A DNA stretch of 38,106 nucleotides from the NCBI GenBank assembly GCA_027009605.1, contig JALVCY010000203.1, forward strand, positions 1 to 38,106. The letters are read 5' to 3'. This DNA comes from Saprospiraceae bacterium (lineage in GTDB: Bacteria > Bacteroidota > Bacteroidia > Chitinophagales > Saprospiraceae). The notes below the pieces were generated by a model. It did not search any database, was not told the origin of the DNA, and saw only the letters and a list, made by a program, of their open reading frames with translations. The position numbers and the translations under genes are program-made. The first letter of the stretch is position 1. Every line of letters starts with the position of its first letter. Below, in pieces: positions 8,000-18,539 of this stretch.

Positions 8000-8281
8000 A
8001 TGAGATACACAAAAGGTACACTTAAGAAGGTAGAGACATTGCTGAAAGAAATCGGCTATACCATTCGATACGAAAAGGGCAGCTTTGTTTCGGGATATGC
8101 CATCGTAGAGCATCGTAAAATAGCCGTCATTAATCGTTTTTTTGATACAGAAGCACGAATCAATGCCCTTTCAGAGATTTTGTCCAGCATCGAAGTGGAT
8201 GAAAAGAGTTTGACCGAAGAGTCTTTGGATATGTACTATCTGTTGCAAGTGGCCAAAAAGAAATTAGAAGATGAAACGTAG
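8000..8281 (+). CDS. Small conserved hypothetical protein
   Basis: 93-aa ORF in a tightly packed operon; its 3' end overlaps the next gene by 11 nt. Confidence 0.7.
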   Translation: MRYTKGTLKKVETLLKEIGYTIRYEKGSFVSGYAIVEHRKIAVINRFFDTEARINALSEILSSIEVDEKSLTEESLDMYYLLQVAKKKLEDET

Positions 8282-9041
8282 TTTTACCTTCTTGGGGACC
8301 GGCACATCTCAAGGGGTGCCTGTGATTGGCTGTGATTGTGCCGTTTGCCAATCTTCAGACCCTCGGGACAAACGACTCCGTGTGGCCGGTTTAATTTCCT
8401 TTGGAGCGCATCGGATAGTGATTGATTCCGGGCCGGATTTTAGGCAGCAGATGCTTGCGCAAAAGGTCCATTCTATAGATGCTATCTTATTGACCCATGA
8501 ACATAATGATCATATCATTGGCTTGGATGATGTGCGGCCTATTTTTTTTCGCCGAAAGGCAGATATGCCCGTGTATGGCTTAGCCCGCGTCTTGGAAGAC
8601 GTGAAAGTTCGATTCAGTTATTGCTTTTCCGCAAATCCATATCCCGGAGTCCCTAGGTTTGCTCTCCATCCGATTGCTAAAGACCCGGTTTTTTCTATTG
8701 CCGGCTTGGATATTCAGCCTATAGAAGTGATTCATGGGCAATTGCCGATATTGGGTTTTCGATTTGATGGTTTGGTGTATATTACGGATGCCAAATATGT
8801 AAGCGAGACTGAGATGGCAAAGATTATCGGCTGTGATATACTCATTGTCAATGCCTTGCATAAGCATGAGCACCATTCTCATTTTAACTTGACCGAATCT
8901 TTAGCCTTTATAGAGAAAGTCAAGCCAAAGAAATCTTTTTTGATACACATGAGTCATATCATGGGCAAATACGAAACCATTAGCCGGCAATTACCGATAA
9001 ATGTACAGCTTGCTTATGATGGTTTGCAAATTGAGTTTTAG
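8271..9041 (+). CDS. MBL-fold metallohydrolase, PhnP/phosphodiesterase-like
   Basis: LGTGTSQGVPVIGCDCAVCQSSDPRDKRLR, DSGPDFRQQML, LTHEHNDHIIGLDD, HGQLPILGFRF, YITDAKYVS. Confidence 0.88.
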   Translation: MKRSFTFLGTGTSQGVPVIGCDCAVCQSSDPRDKRLRVAGLISFGAHRIVIDSGPDFRQQMLAQKVHSIDAILLTHEHNDHIIGLDDVRPIFFRRKADMPVYGLARVLEDVKVRFSYCFSANPYPGVPRFALHPIAKDPVFSIAGLDIQPIEVIHGQLPILGFRFDGLVYITDAKYVSETEMAKIIGCDILIVNALHKHEHHSHFNLTESLAFIEKVKPKKSFLIHMSHIMGKYETISRQLPINVQLAYDGLQIEF

Positions 9042-9175
9042 CCCAAAAACCGACAAAAAAACAGTTTTGGGAAAAAAAGTGCTTCAAGTAGTAAAAAAAA
9101 GAAGCAGATTGATGAGATAATTACTATCTTCGCAAGCCTTCATTTTGTTTATTCTGCTAAACCCTTTCAAAAGAG

Positions 9176-10135
9176 TTGAAAAAACTAATATTTTTCTTTC
9201 TATTCTTTGCTACCGTGCTGCATGGCCAACAGGTGGAGCAGTATAGTTTTGCTATGCTCCATGATGGGTTGCGGAATCCGGCTGCTGTAGGGACTTCGGA
9301 ATCACTTCAAGCGGTGGGGCTAGTGCGCCAACAATGGGCGGGGTTTTCCGGCAGCCCGTCGAGTCAATACTTCTCCTTGGATATGCCGGTGGGTATCATG
9401 TCCGGTGGGGTTAGCACAGGTTTTCAGCAGACGAATATCGGGGCACATAAGATACAACGGATTCAATTAGGAATCAGCTATCAAAAGGTAGTAGGGGATG
9501 ATGCTTTTGTGGCCATCGGTACTCGAGGCGGGTTGCTTAGGATTGAGTATGACGGCTCCAAGCTGCGTACACCGGGTGGTGATTATGGCAATGGGCAAGT
9601 GAACCACCATGATGTTTTGTTGAGTTCGGTGCCTTTCTCGGGCAACACTTATACCGTTGATTTTGGATTGTATAGCCGTTATCGTAACTTAGGTATAGGG
9701 GTTTCTGTGCTCAATGCCCTTGCGGGAAAAGCCAAAATAGATCCATTGTCTATCCCGATAGAACGGCATTATTTTGCGCAAGCTAATTATAAGTTAGAAG
9801 TATCCAGTGCCATCAGTTTGCAATTAAGGCTGCAAGCTTACGCAAATAATAAAATAGTACAAAGTCAAGCGATGGTCATGGGCGTGTGGAATGGGGTCTA
9901 TTCACTAGGCATCAGTTTGCGTGGGATAGAGAAAAAGACAAGAGAGTCCGTAGGAGGAATAGCAGGAATTAGGCTAAATGAGCACTTTCAGCTTTTTTAT
10001 TCCTACGAATACAATATTTTGCCGCTCAGAACGGTTTTTGATGCGAACCACGAAGTAGCAGTGGTCTATACGCTAAATAAAAAATTAGGGGAAGGACGGC
10101 TGCCAAAAGTGATTTATAATCCCCGTTACTTTTAG
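9176..10135 (+). CDS. PorP/SprF family type IX secretion system membrane protein
   Basis: Signal peptide then QQVEQYSFAMLHDGLRNPAAVGTSESLQAVGLVRQQWAGFSGSPSSQYFSLDMP, the classic PorP/SprF N-terminus; directly upstream of gldK. TTG start. Confidence 0.92.
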   Translation: MKKLIFFFLFFATVLHGQQVEQYSFAMLHDGLRNPAAVGTSESLQAVGLVRQQWAGFSGSPSSQYFSLDMPVGIMSGGVSTGFQQTNIGAHKIQRIQLGISYQKVVGDDAFVAIGTRGGLLRIEYDGSKLRTPGGDYGNGQVNHHDVLLSSVPFSGNTYTVDFGLYSRYRNLGIGVSVLNALAGKAKIDPLSIPIERHYFAQANYKLEVSSAISLQLRLQAYANNKIVQSQAMVMGVWNGVYSLGISLRGIEKKTRESVGGIAGIRLNEHFQLFYSYEYNILPLRTVFDANHEVAVVYTLNKKLGEGRLPKVIYNPRYF

Positions 10136-10325
10136 CAGGTTTAGCGCAAATATCTTGTTGAAAGAGAATATTGGTACGAATATTGTCGTTTGGAATGCGG
10201 AAGATTTGCAAAATAATTATTACTTTTGCTTTTCTTTTGTTGGTTTTAAAGTTCTAGCTTGGTCTTTAACCGGCAAAACGTACACATTCCAGTAATTTTA
10301 AAATGTGAAAATTAGGGTGTCAAAA

Positions 10326-11567
10326 ATGAGAAATTTAACTAAGTTTTTAATGGTTGGTCTAGTACTAACAATTGGCCTGTCTTCATGTGGCCGCAAAGGA
10401 AACGGACAGCTTGTCGGAGTACTGGATCGTCCATCTTGGAAAGGTATTAATCCTTATGGAATGGAGAATGTGCCATCCGGAAGATTGCACATCGGTGCAA
10501 GTGATGAAGATATTACAGGGACCATGATGGCTCGAAACAAAGCCATATCCATTAGTGGATTTTATATGGATGCCACCGAAATCACCAATAATGAGTATCG
10601 GCAGTTTGTGGATTGGGTTAGAGACTCTATCGCACATGCTATGATGGATCATTTTATTGAAGATGATAATGGAAATACATACATTGATTGGGATCAAGAC
10701 TTGGATTATACCGATGAAACTTTGGAAGATATGTTTTATCAAGGAGATGACCGTTTTGCCGGACAACGGGAAATGGACGTCTCTCAACTAAAATTCGAGT
10801 ATCAATGGAAAGATTGGAAAGGAATGGCACATGCCAGACCGGATCAGTCTAGAACCGATTTTCTCCATAAAGAAGAGGTCAATATTTATCCGGACACATT
10901 GGTTTGGATTCGTGACTTTGCTTATTCTTATAATGAGCCGATGACACGTAACTATTTTTGGCATCCGGCGTTTGATGACTATCCTGTAGTTGGTGTTAGC
11001 TGGAAGACAGCTAGAGCATTCTCCTACTGGCGAACATTACTGTGGAATTCTTATGGCGGAAATGGTGCGCTAAATTCAGAAGATTTTAGATTACCTTTTG
11101 AGCATGAATGGGAATATGCGGCTCGCGGTGGACACGATTTGGTCAGATTCCCTTGGGGAGATTATTATCTAAGAAACTCTAAAGGCTGCTTGTTGGCCAA
11201 CTTTAAGCCGGGTAGAGGTAATTATCCTGAAGATGGTGGGCTCTATACCGTAAAGGCAGATGCTTATTATCCAAATGATTTTGGACTGTATAATATGGCC
11301 GGTAATGTAGCGGAGTGGACAGAGTCTGCGTTCTATGAGAACTCTTATTCTTTCATTCATGATTTGAATCCGGACGTGAGATTTGCAGCGGACGAAGATG
11401 CTCCCGAAGCACAAAAGAGAAAAGTTGTCCGTGGTGGCTCATGGAAAGATGTGGGGTACTTCTTGGAAACAGGAACCCGCTCTTGGGAATTCCAAGATAC
11501 TACGAAGTCATACATTGGATTCCGTTGTGCCTTGTCTTTCTTAGGACGTTCGGCCAAGGACTTTTAA
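10326..11567 (+). CDS. gldK: Gliding motility/T9SS lipoprotein GldK (FGE-sulfatase-like domain)
   Basis: Lipobox LTIGLSSC, TEITNNEYRQFVDWVRDS, VVGVSWKTARAFSYWR, LPFEHEWEYAARGG, GNVAEWTESAF, VRGGSWKD...RCALS. The track start (GTG 10305) precedes a better ATG at 10326. Confidence 0.95.
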   Translation: MRNLTKFLMVGLVLTIGLSSCGRKGNGQLVGVLDRPSWKGINPYGMENVPSGRLHIGASDEDITGTMMARNKAISISGFYMDATEITNNEYRQFVDWVRDSIAHAMMDHFIEDDNGNTYIDWDQDLDYTDETLEDMFYQGDDRFAGQREMDVSQLKFEYQWKDWKGMAHARPDQSRTDFLHKEEVNIYPDTLVWIRDFAYSYNEPMTRNYFWHPAFDDYPVVGVSWKTARAFSYWRTLLWNSYGGNGALNSEDFRLPFEHEWEYAARGGHDLVRFPWGDYYLRNSKGCLLANFKPGRGNYPEDGGLYTVKADAYYPNDFGLYNMAGNVAEWTESAFYENSYSFIHDLNPDVRFAADEDAPEAQKRKVVRGGSWKDVGYFLETGTRSWEFQDTTKSYIGFRCALSFLGRSAKDF

Positions 11568-11589
11568 TCGAATACATCAGTGATGTTTT

Positions 11590-11632
11590 AGCAGAATTAG
11601 AGAAAATGGGGAGTTCTGCTCCCCATTCTGCT
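11590..11632 (+). promoter_or_regulatory. gldK-gldL intergenic stem-loop
   Basis: Inner perfect 8-bp stem ATGGGGAG-TTCTG-CTCCCCAT (606-626) with outer AGCAGA/TCTGCT pairing; no U-tract. Confidence 0.65.
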
Positions 11633-11749
11633 GAAATTTGTTCATATTTTCACAAAAAAACATACTTTTCTTGCTGTACATGTGGCAATTAGCCAATTTT
11701 GTGTACATTTGGCATTGGAAATTAATTTGTAACCGAAAAATTTTAAAAA

Positions 11750-12328
11750 ATGAGTTTTCTTCATTCAAAGGGGTTTAAGTACCTAAAGAATTTAATTATT
11801 GGGGTTGGGGCATCAGTTGTACTTCTTGGTGCACTTTTCAAAATCTTGCACTGGCCTCATGCGACAGAAATGCTAACTGCCGGAATGATGACAGAAGCAT
11901 TTATCTTCTTTTTCCTTGGGATTATTGGGCCGGAGCCTGATTACTATTGGGAAAAGCTTTATCCCGGATTGAATCAATATGATGGGGATGTGACTCCTTT
12001 AGTCGCCGGTGCTTCCGGTGGAGGTCTGGGAGGTGAAGCTGTCGAAGAAAAACTAGGCGGTATGCTTAGTGAGCTTCAAATCATGTCTAAGAGTATGTCT
12101 TCTCTAAAGGCATTGCAGGAGGTGGACTTCTCCGGTACGTCCGAACAAATCAAAGCAATGGGCGGCTTTTATGCTAAGCTGAATGAAGCCATGTCCAATC
12201 TGGCAGATTCTGTCGAAGACGCTAAGCGTTATAAAGAAGAAATGAAATCACTTAACCAAAACCTTGGTTCTTTGAATAGTGTGTATGGTAATATGTTGAA
12301 TGCGATGAATCCTAATCGTCAGGCATAA
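11750..12328 (+). CDS. gldL: T9SS inner-membrane motor protein GldL
   Basis: Two TM helices, GVGASVVLLGALFKILHWPHATEMLTAGMMTEAFIFFFLGI; flanked by gldK and gldM. Confidence 0.95.
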   Translation: MSFLHSKGFKYLKNLIIGVGASVVLLGALFKILHWPHATEMLTAGMMTEAFIFFFLGIIGPEPDYYWEKLYPGLNQYDGDVTPLVAGASGGGLGGEAVEEKLGGMLSELQIMSKSMSSLKALQEVDFSGTSEQIKAMGGFYAKLNEAMSNLADSVEDAKRYKEEMKSLNQNLGSLNSVYGNMLNAMNPNRQA

Positions 12329-12374
12329 GCCATTTCAATCGAAATAATTCTCTCAAATTAAAAACGATTAACCT

Positions 12375-13922
12375 ATGTCAATACCAAAGGAGCCGCGACA
12401 GTTAATGATTAACTTAATGTACTTAGTTCTGACAGCAATGTTGGCTTTGAGTGCGTCTGCGGAAATATTTAATGCCTTTTTCAAACTGGATAAAGGAAAT
12501 ATAAAAAGTGGTCAGATTGTCACATCCAGCAATGGGGAGATAAAGAAAATCATTGATAAACAAGCTGATACCTACAAAACGGATGAAAATAAGGCCTACA
12601 AACAGAAGGCAGACCAGGTCATCAGTATGGCGAATGATTTTAACCAATACATTGAAGACTTGAGAAATCGCTTGATTGAAGAGTCAGGGGGGGTTGATGA
12701 AGAGACGAACCTGCCGGTTGGATACAAAGACCAAAGTGTACCTACAAGAATCTTAGTAGGGATGGATCCTTCTGATGATTCTGAAGGTATGAAGCTAAAA
12801 GCGAAGATTGATGAAGTCCGGGCTCAGTTGTTGGGTCTTGTTGATGAAAAGGATAGAGCGAGCTTTGAAAGCGCTTTACCTCTAAAAACGGAGCCTATAC
12901 CGGAAAAAACGGAGAAGAAAAACTGGGCGGATTATAACTTCTACCAAATGCCCGTAGCAGCGGTGTTGCCTATGCTGTCTAAGTTTCAGGTGGATGCAAA
13001 GTCATCGGCTACTGCTTTGCTTAACTACTTTTTGAATAAAGTAAAAGGAGAAACCATCGTCATGGACAAGTATAACGTGGTAGCTAAAGCGCCTAAGGGA
13101 TACTTGTTGGAAGGTCAGAAATATACTGCTGAAATCTTTTTGAGTGCGTATTCTTCTCAGGTAAAGAATATGACCATTAAGGTCGATGGAAAGAGTTTGC
13201 CGGTAAAGGATGGTAAAGCACAATTCTCTGAAACTGCCGGAAGAATTGGGACGCACAAACACACTGTGGCGATTACTTTGACGAATCCCTTGACCGGAAA
13301 AGCGGAAACGACCAAAGGAGAATTTGCTTACGAAGTAGGACAAAAATCAGTAGCCGTGGCTGCGGATAAGATGAATGTGTTTTATGTAGGGGTGGACAAT
13401 CCGGTGACGGTATCTGCGGCAGGAATTGAGACAAGTAAATTAAAAGTCTCTGCTCCCGGTTTAGGAATCAAGAAGACAGGTAAAAGCTCTTATGTAGTAC
13501 ATCCTACCCGCCCGATGAAAGAAGCTTATATCATTGTTACCGGTGGAGATAAGCCGGTGAAGAAGAAGTTTAGAGTCAAGAAGATTCCTGATCCGGTACC
13601 TATGATGGGTACAGGGCCTACCGCACGCGGTGGACGTATAGGAAGTGGAACTATGAAAGCCCAGCCCGGTATTCGAGCGGAGTTGGTTGGGTTTGACTTT
13701 GACGCAAGATGTAAGATACAAGGCTATGAATTTACCTACCAGAAGAAAAGACAAGATCCTGTGCCGATTATAGTGAAAGGAGAGCGTTTTAGTCCACAGG
13801 CAAAGAGAATGGTCATGGCTGCGAAACCTGGAGATGTCTATTACTTTGATAAAATCAAAGCAAGATGTCCGGGGGATAAGGCCGGTCGCCCTATAGGATC
13901 TATGGTCTTCAAAATAAAGTAA
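12375..13922 (+). CDS. gldM: T9SS inner-membrane motor protein GldM
   Basis: MSIPKEPRQLMINLMYLVLTAMLALSASAEIFNAF N-terminal TM; tandem periplasmic domains; gene order. Confidence 0.95.
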   Translation: MSIPKEPRQLMINLMYLVLTAMLALSASAEIFNAFFKLDKGNIKSGQIVTSSNGEIKKIIDKQADTYKTDENKAYKQKADQVISMANDFNQYIEDLRNRLIEESGGVDEETNLPVGYKDQSVPTRILVGMDPSDDSEGMKLKAKIDEVRAQLLGLVDEKDRASFESALPLKTEPIPEKTEKKNWADYNFYQMPVAAVLPMLSKFQVDAKSSATALLNYFLNKVKGETIVMDKYNVVAKAPKGYLLEGQKYTAEIFLSAYSSQVKNMTIKVDGKSLPVKDGKAQFSETAGRIGTHKHTVAITLTNPLTGKAETTKGEFAYEVGQKSVAVAADKMNVFYVGVDNPVTVSAAGIETSKLKVSAPGLGIKKTGKSSYVVHPTRPMKEAYIIVTGGDKPVKKKFRVKKIPDPVPMMGTGPTARGGRIGSGTMKAQPGIRAELVGFDFDARCKIQGYEFTYQKKRQDPVPIIVKGERFSPQAKRMVMAAKPGDVYYFDKIKARCPGDKAGRPIGSMVFKIK

Positions 13923-13974
13923 CATCAAAATTCGTTTAGGTAATCTAAACACAGATAAATAAATAATTGAGAAA

Positions 13975-14844
13975 ATGAAGATGCTAAAATTGATTTTGCC
14001 ATTATTCGTGGTTGCTTTTTTGTCCACAGGACTTTATGCCCAAGATGCAGAAAGTGTAAAAACCGAGACATCAGATTTGGATTATCCGGACAAGCCTTTG
14101 GATGATGTTGTAGAGCGCAAATTGATAGGAGAAAAGAGAATCCTGCCCTATGAAGCTTTGCGTGAAGGAGACATCTTGTGGTCAAAAAAAATCTGGAGGG
14201 TCATAGATGTGAGAGAGAAAATGAATCTGAGCTTTGCTTATCCGGAGAAGCCTTTCTTTTCTATCATTGTGGATGGATTGAAGGATGGTGCTCTCACAGC
14301 GTATAGTGTGCTGGATGATAAGTTTTCTAATCCCATCTCCAGTGCTGATGTTGAAGAAATGCTCTTTTTTGCAGATACATCCTATGTTGTGGATCCGGAT
14401 ACCTATGAAGAGAAAATGGTCGTCACAAGGAATGAAACAAATCCGGAAGACGTAAAGCGTTTTAGAATTAAGGAAATGTGGTTCTTTGATGCGGAGTCCT
14501 CTACCATGAGAGTGCGAATCCTTGGGATTGCTCCGATTATTGACAAATTGGATGAGAATGGTAATTTTTTAAGAGAGCAACCGCTATTTTGGATTTATTA
14601 TCCGGATTCCCGGGAATGGTTTGCCAAGTATCGAGTAGCTAACTTTGAAGGGAATGAAGCCAGTCCAATTTCTTGGGAAGATTTGTTGGAGATGAGATTC
14701 TTCTCCAGTTATATTATCAAGGAGTCTAATAACCGGGATCGAAGGATTGCGGACTACATGACAAATGGTGTCGATGCCTTGTTAGAAGGTCAGAAAATCA
14801 AGAATTCCATCTTCAATTATGAGCAAGATCTTTGGTCTTACTAG
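13975..14844 (+). CDS. gldN: T9SS periplasmic ring protein GldN
   Basis: Signal peptide, IWRVIDVREKMNLSFAYP, ALTAYSVLDDKFSNPIS, WFFDAESSTMRVRILGIAP; last gene of gldKLMN. Confidence 0.95.
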   Translation: MKMLKLILPLFVVAFLSTGLYAQDAESVKTETSDLDYPDKPLDDVVERKLIGEKRILPYEALREGDILWSKKIWRVIDVREKMNLSFAYPEKPFFSIIVDGLKDGALTAYSVLDDKFSNPISSADVEEMLFFADTSYVVDPDTYEEKMVVTRNETNPEDVKRFRIKEMWFFDAESSTMRVRILGIAPIIDKLDENGNFLREQPLFWIYYPDSREWFAKYRVANFEGNEASPISWEDLLEMRFFSSYIIKESNNRDRRIADYMTNGVDALLEGQKIKNSIFNYEQDLWSY

Positions 14845-14887
14845 TCTCAAAATGAAAGTGATATTTTCCCTTAGTGGGAAGTAAAAC

Positions 14888-14920
14888 AAAAGGAGTAGCT
14901 GCTTAGCTGCTCCTTTTTTT
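14888..14920 (+). terminator. Rho-independent terminator after gldN
   Basis: AAAGGAGTAGCTGCTTAGCTGCTCCTTTTTTT stem plus T-tract. Confidence 0.88.
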
Positions 14921-15082
14921 ATTGGTTTTGATTAAATTACCTAGATGTAGGGGCCAATTTATTTTCTTTTTTAAAGGGGCTGAGCTAGCTGTAAGTTACT
15001 GATAATCAAATAGTTGTAAAAACACACGTGGAGAGAATCTTTTTTTTTTGAAAAATAAGTTTCATCTTATCAGAAAAAATAG

Positions 15083-15090
15083 TACCTTTG
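15083..15090 (+). promoter_or_regulatory. -7-like box TACCTTTG upstream of rpsL
   Basis: Exact TAnnTTTG match 57 bp before the rpsL ATG; AT-rich upstream including a T10 run. Confidence 0.55.
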
Positions 15091-15139
15091 CATTCGCTTT
15101 TTTAACAAGGTGGTTTGTCCACTAATTAAGAATTACTTT

Positions 15140-15514
15140 ATGCCAACAATTAACCAATTAGTTCGTAAAAGCCGCAAGAAGATCGTCATGGCGAGCAAGT
15201 CTAGGGCTTTGGATAGTTGTCCCCAAAAACGGGGCGTGTGCACAAGAGTGTACACCACAACACCAAAGAAACCAAACTCCGCCTTGAGAAAGGTCGCCAA
15301 GGTGAAATTGACCAACGGAATTGAGGTGATTGCTTATATCCCCGGTGAAGGTCACAACCTTCAAGAACACTCCATCGTGCTGATTAGAGGGGGGAGAGTA
15401 AAGGATTTGCCGGGTGTAAGATATACCGTGGTAAGAGGCGCATTGGATACAGCGGGTGTAGATGATAGAAAACAAAGTCGTTCAAAATATGGCACAAAGC
15501 GGCCTAAAAAATAA
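15140..15514 (+). CDS. rpsL: 30S ribosomal protein S12
   Basis: [14 protein letters not shown]...[34 protein letters not shown] at 15140 rather than the track start at 15110. Confidence 0.98.
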   Translation: MPTINQLVRKSRKKIVMASKSRALDSCPQKRGVCTRVYTTTPKKPNSALRKVAKVKLTNGIEVIAYIPGEGHNLQEHSIVLIRGGRVKDLPGVRYTVVRGALDTAGVDDRKQSRSKYGTKRPKK

Positions 15515-15523
15515 TCTGAAAAG

Positions 15524-15991
15524 ATGAGAAAAAGAAAACCAAAAGTAAGGTATCTCGCTCCGGATCCACGGTACAATGACCAGATGGTTACTCGTTTTGT
15601 TAATAACTTGATGCTTGAAGGTAAAAAAAGCTTGGCTTTTAAAATCTTTTACGATGCTATGGATATCGTCAAAGAAAAGACTTCTGAAAACGAATTGGAA
15701 ATCTGGAGAAAAGCGTTGAACAATGTGATGCCACAAGTGGAAGTGAGAAGCAGAAGAATTGGTGGAGCGACCTTTCAGATTCCGGTTGAATTGCCGGCTA
15801 GACGTAAAGTGACCGTCGGGATGAAATGGTTAATTACTTTTGCGCGTAAGCGTGGAGGACGAGGAATGGCTGAAAAATTAGCTAACGAAGTGATGGCTGC
15901 AGCAAAAGGAGAAGGCGCCGCAGTAAAGAGAAGAGAAGATGTACACAAAATGGCTGAATCGAACAGAGCGTTTGCTCATTTTAAAGCATAA
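15524..15991 (+). CDS. rpsG: 30S ribosomal protein S7
   Basis: [19 protein letters not shown]...[10 protein letters not shown]...[27 protein letters not shown]. Confidence 0.98.
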   Translation: MRKRKPKVRYLAPDPRYNDQMVTRFVNNLMLEGKKSLAFKIFYDAMDIVKEKTSENELEIWRKALNNVMPQVEVRSRRIGGATFQIPVELPARRKVTVGMKWLITFARKRGGRGMAEKLANEVMAAAKGEGAAVKRREDVHKMAESNRAFAHFKA

Positions 15992-15999
15992 TAGTAGAA

Positions 16000-18132
16000 A
16001 TGACTGATTTAAGGTTTACACGGAATATTGGAATTGCAGCACATGTTGACGCCGGAAAAACGACTATGACCGAGCGAATCTTGTACTATACCGGTATCAA
16101 TCATAAGATTGGGGAAGTGCATGACGGTGCCGCTACAATGGACTTCATGGAGCAAGAGCAGGAAAGGGGCATTACCATTACTTCCGCTGCAACAAGAACC
16201 CATTGGAATTGGAAAGGCAAGGAGTACGTAATCAATATTATTGATACTCCGGGACACGTGGATTTTACGGTCGAAGTAGAACGTTCACTCCGGGTGTTGG
16301 ACGGTGTGGTCGCTTTGTTTTGTGCAGTTTCAGGTGTAGAACCACAATCGGAAACAGTATGGCGGCAGGCGGATAGATATAAGGTGCCGCGTTTAGGCTT
16401 TGTCAATAAGATGGATCGCTCCGGGGCAGACTTCTTTAATGTGGTTAATGATGTTAGAGAAAAATTAGGTGCTAATCCGGTGCCTTTGCAAGTACCAATT
16501 GGTGCAGAGGATGATTTTAGAGGGGTTGTTGATTTATTATCCAATAAGGCGATTGTTTGGGATGATGAGACACATGGAATGACCTACAAAGAAATTCCGA
16601 TTCCGGAAGATTTAAAGGATACAGTCGAAGAATATAGAAGCAATTTGATAGAGTCGGTCGCTGAATATAATGACGAAATCTTAGAGAAATTCTTTGATGA
16701 TCCGGATTCTATTTCCATAGAAGAGTTACAGACAGCAATTCGGGCTGCTGTGTTGGATATGAAAATTATCCCAATGATGTGTGGGTCGGCTTTCAAAAAC
16801 AAAGGTGTACAAGCAGCACTCGATGCAGTTTGTACTTACCTGCCATCTCCAGTAGATATTGACGGTATCGAAGGCATTAACCCGGACACAGAAGAACCGG
16901 AGATACGAAGGCCTTCAGTCGATGAGCCTTTTGCTGCTCTAGCGTTTAAGATTGCCACAGACCCTTATGTCGGTCGATTGGCTTATATGCGTGTGTACTC
17001 CGGTCACTTAGATGCAGGGTCTTATGTCTTGAATACCAGATCCGGTAAAAAAGAGCGGATTTCACGCATCTTTCAGATGCATGCCAATCAGCAAAATTCT
17101 ATTCCGGAAGTACAAGCCGGTGATATTGCAGCGGTTGTAGGATTCAAAGATGTACGTACAGGTGATACGCTTTGTGCTTTGGATAAGCCGATTGTGCTGG
17201 AAAGTATGACTTTCCCCGATCCTGTAATCAGTGTGGCGATTGAGCCAAAATCACAAAAAGATATTGATAAATTAGGAACGGGTTTGGCAAAGTTAGCTGA
17301 GGAAGATCCTACATTTATCGTAAGATACAATGAAGATACCAACCAAACCGTGATAAGCGGAATGGGTGAGCTACACCTAGAAATTCTTGTCGATCGTTTG
17401 AAAAGAGAATTTAAGGTAGAATGTAACCAAGGAGCACCACAAGTAAACTATAAAGAAGCACTTACGCATACTGTGGATCATACCGAGCGTTTGAAAAAAC
17501 AAAGTGGTGGCTCCGGGCTGTTTGCAGTGATGAGCTTTGAATTAGGGCCGGCCGACGAAGAATTCTTAGAGTCCGAAGACTTTAAATCAGGAAAGACTAA
17601 GCTCCAGTTTGTAAATGATATTGTAGGGGGATCAATTCCCAAGGAATTGTTGCCATCCGTTATCAAAGGCTTTGAGTCAATGATGAGCAATGGTGTCCTT
17701 GCCGGATACACTATTGATAGCATGAAGGTGAGAGTGTATGATGGAAAAACTCACCCGGTGGATTCTAAGCCGATAGCTTTTGAGCTTTGTGCTAAAGAAG
17801 GATTTAAAGCTGCCGCAAAACAAGCTAAACCGGTTCTTCTTGAACCAATTATGAAGCTGGAAGTTGTTACACCGGAAGAGTATGTAGGGGCTGTAATTGG
17901 TGATTTGAACAGAAGACGCGGGTTGCCCAAAGGGCAAAATTCTGCGCCAGGAGGTGCCATAGCAATCCAAGCGGATGTGCCTCTTTCTGAAATGTTTGGT
18001 TATGTAACCAACTTGCGTACCATTACCGCAGGGCGTGCATCTTCAGCCATGGAGTTTTCGCATTATGCACCAACTCCAAAAGGAATATCGAAGAAAGTAA
18101 TTGACGAAGCCAATGGCGTTGTTAATTCATAA
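16000..18132 (+). CDS. fusA: Elongation factor G
   Basis: [33 protein letters not shown]; full-length 710 aa. Confidence 0.99.
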   Translation: MTDLRFTRNIGIAAHVDAGKTTMTERILYYTGINHKIGEVHDGAATMDFMEQEQERGITITSAATRTHWNWKGKEYVINIIDTPGHVDFTVEVERSLRVLDGVVALFCAVSGVEPQSETVWRQADRYKVPRLGFVNKMDRSGADFFNVVNDVREKLGANPVPLQVPIGAEDDFRGVVDLLSNKAIVWDDETHGMTYKEIPIPEDLKDTVEEYRSNLIESVAEYNDEILEKFFDDPDSISIEELQTAIRAAVLDMKIIPMMCGSAFKNKGVQAALDAVCTYLPSPVDIDGIEGINPDTEEPEIRRPSVDEPFAALAFKIATDPYVGRLAYMRVYSGHLDAGSYVLNTRSGKKERISRIFQMHANQQNSIPEVQAGDIAAVVGFKDVRTGDTLCALDKPIVLESMTFPDPVISVAIEPKSQKDIDKLGTGLAKLAEEDPTFIVRYNEDTNQTVISGMGELHLEILVDRLKREFKVECNQGAPQVNYKEALTHTVDHTERLKKQSGGSGLFAVMSFELGPADEEFLESEDFKSGKTKLQFVNDIVGGSIPKELLPSVIKGFESMMSNGVLAGYTIDSMKVRVYDGKTHPVDSKPIAFELCAKEGFKAAAKQAKPVLLEPIMKLEVVTPEEYVGAVIGDLNRRRGLPKGQNSAPGGAIAIQADVPLSEMFGYVTNLRTITAGRASSAMEFSHYAPTPKGISKKVIDEANGVVNS

Positions 18133-18163
18133 ATAAATTTTTTAATTGATTTGAAACAGGGTT

Positions 18164-18472
18164 ATGAATCAGAAAATCAGGATTAAGTTACGTTCGTATG
18201 ACCACAATTTGGTTGATAAGTCAACCGCCAAAATTGTGAAGACGGTACGTAACAGCGGGGCTCTAGTAGTCGGTCCGATTCCGCTGCCCACGAAGAAAGA
18301 GATCTTTACGGTCTTGCGTTCACCCCATGTGAACAAGAAATCTCGTGAGCAGTTCCAGCTAAGAACGCATAAGCGTTTGATTGAAATCTTTACTCCAACT
18401 CCTAAGACGGTCGATGCACTGTCCAAGTTGGAATTGCCGAGTGGTGTAGATATTCAGGTGAAGCTTTTCTAA
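18164..18472 (+). CDS. rpsJ: 30S ribosomal protein S10
   Basis: [16 protein letters not shown]...[28 protein letters not shown]. Confidence 0.98.
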   Translation: MNQKIRIKLRSYDHNLVDKSTAKIVKTVRNSGALVVGPIPLPTKKEIFTVLRSPHVNKKSREQFQLRTHKRLIEIFTPTPKTVDALSKLELPSGVDIQVKLF

Positions 18473-18539
18473 GCAGCATCCTGATGATCCATCAACTGAT
18501 ATAAACATATTTCCTTTTTAAATTTTAAAATCGTTAACT

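Noticed and set aside
13461-14027. 188-aa minus-strand ORF
   Set aside because: Antisense across gldM/gldN; no signal of coding conservation.
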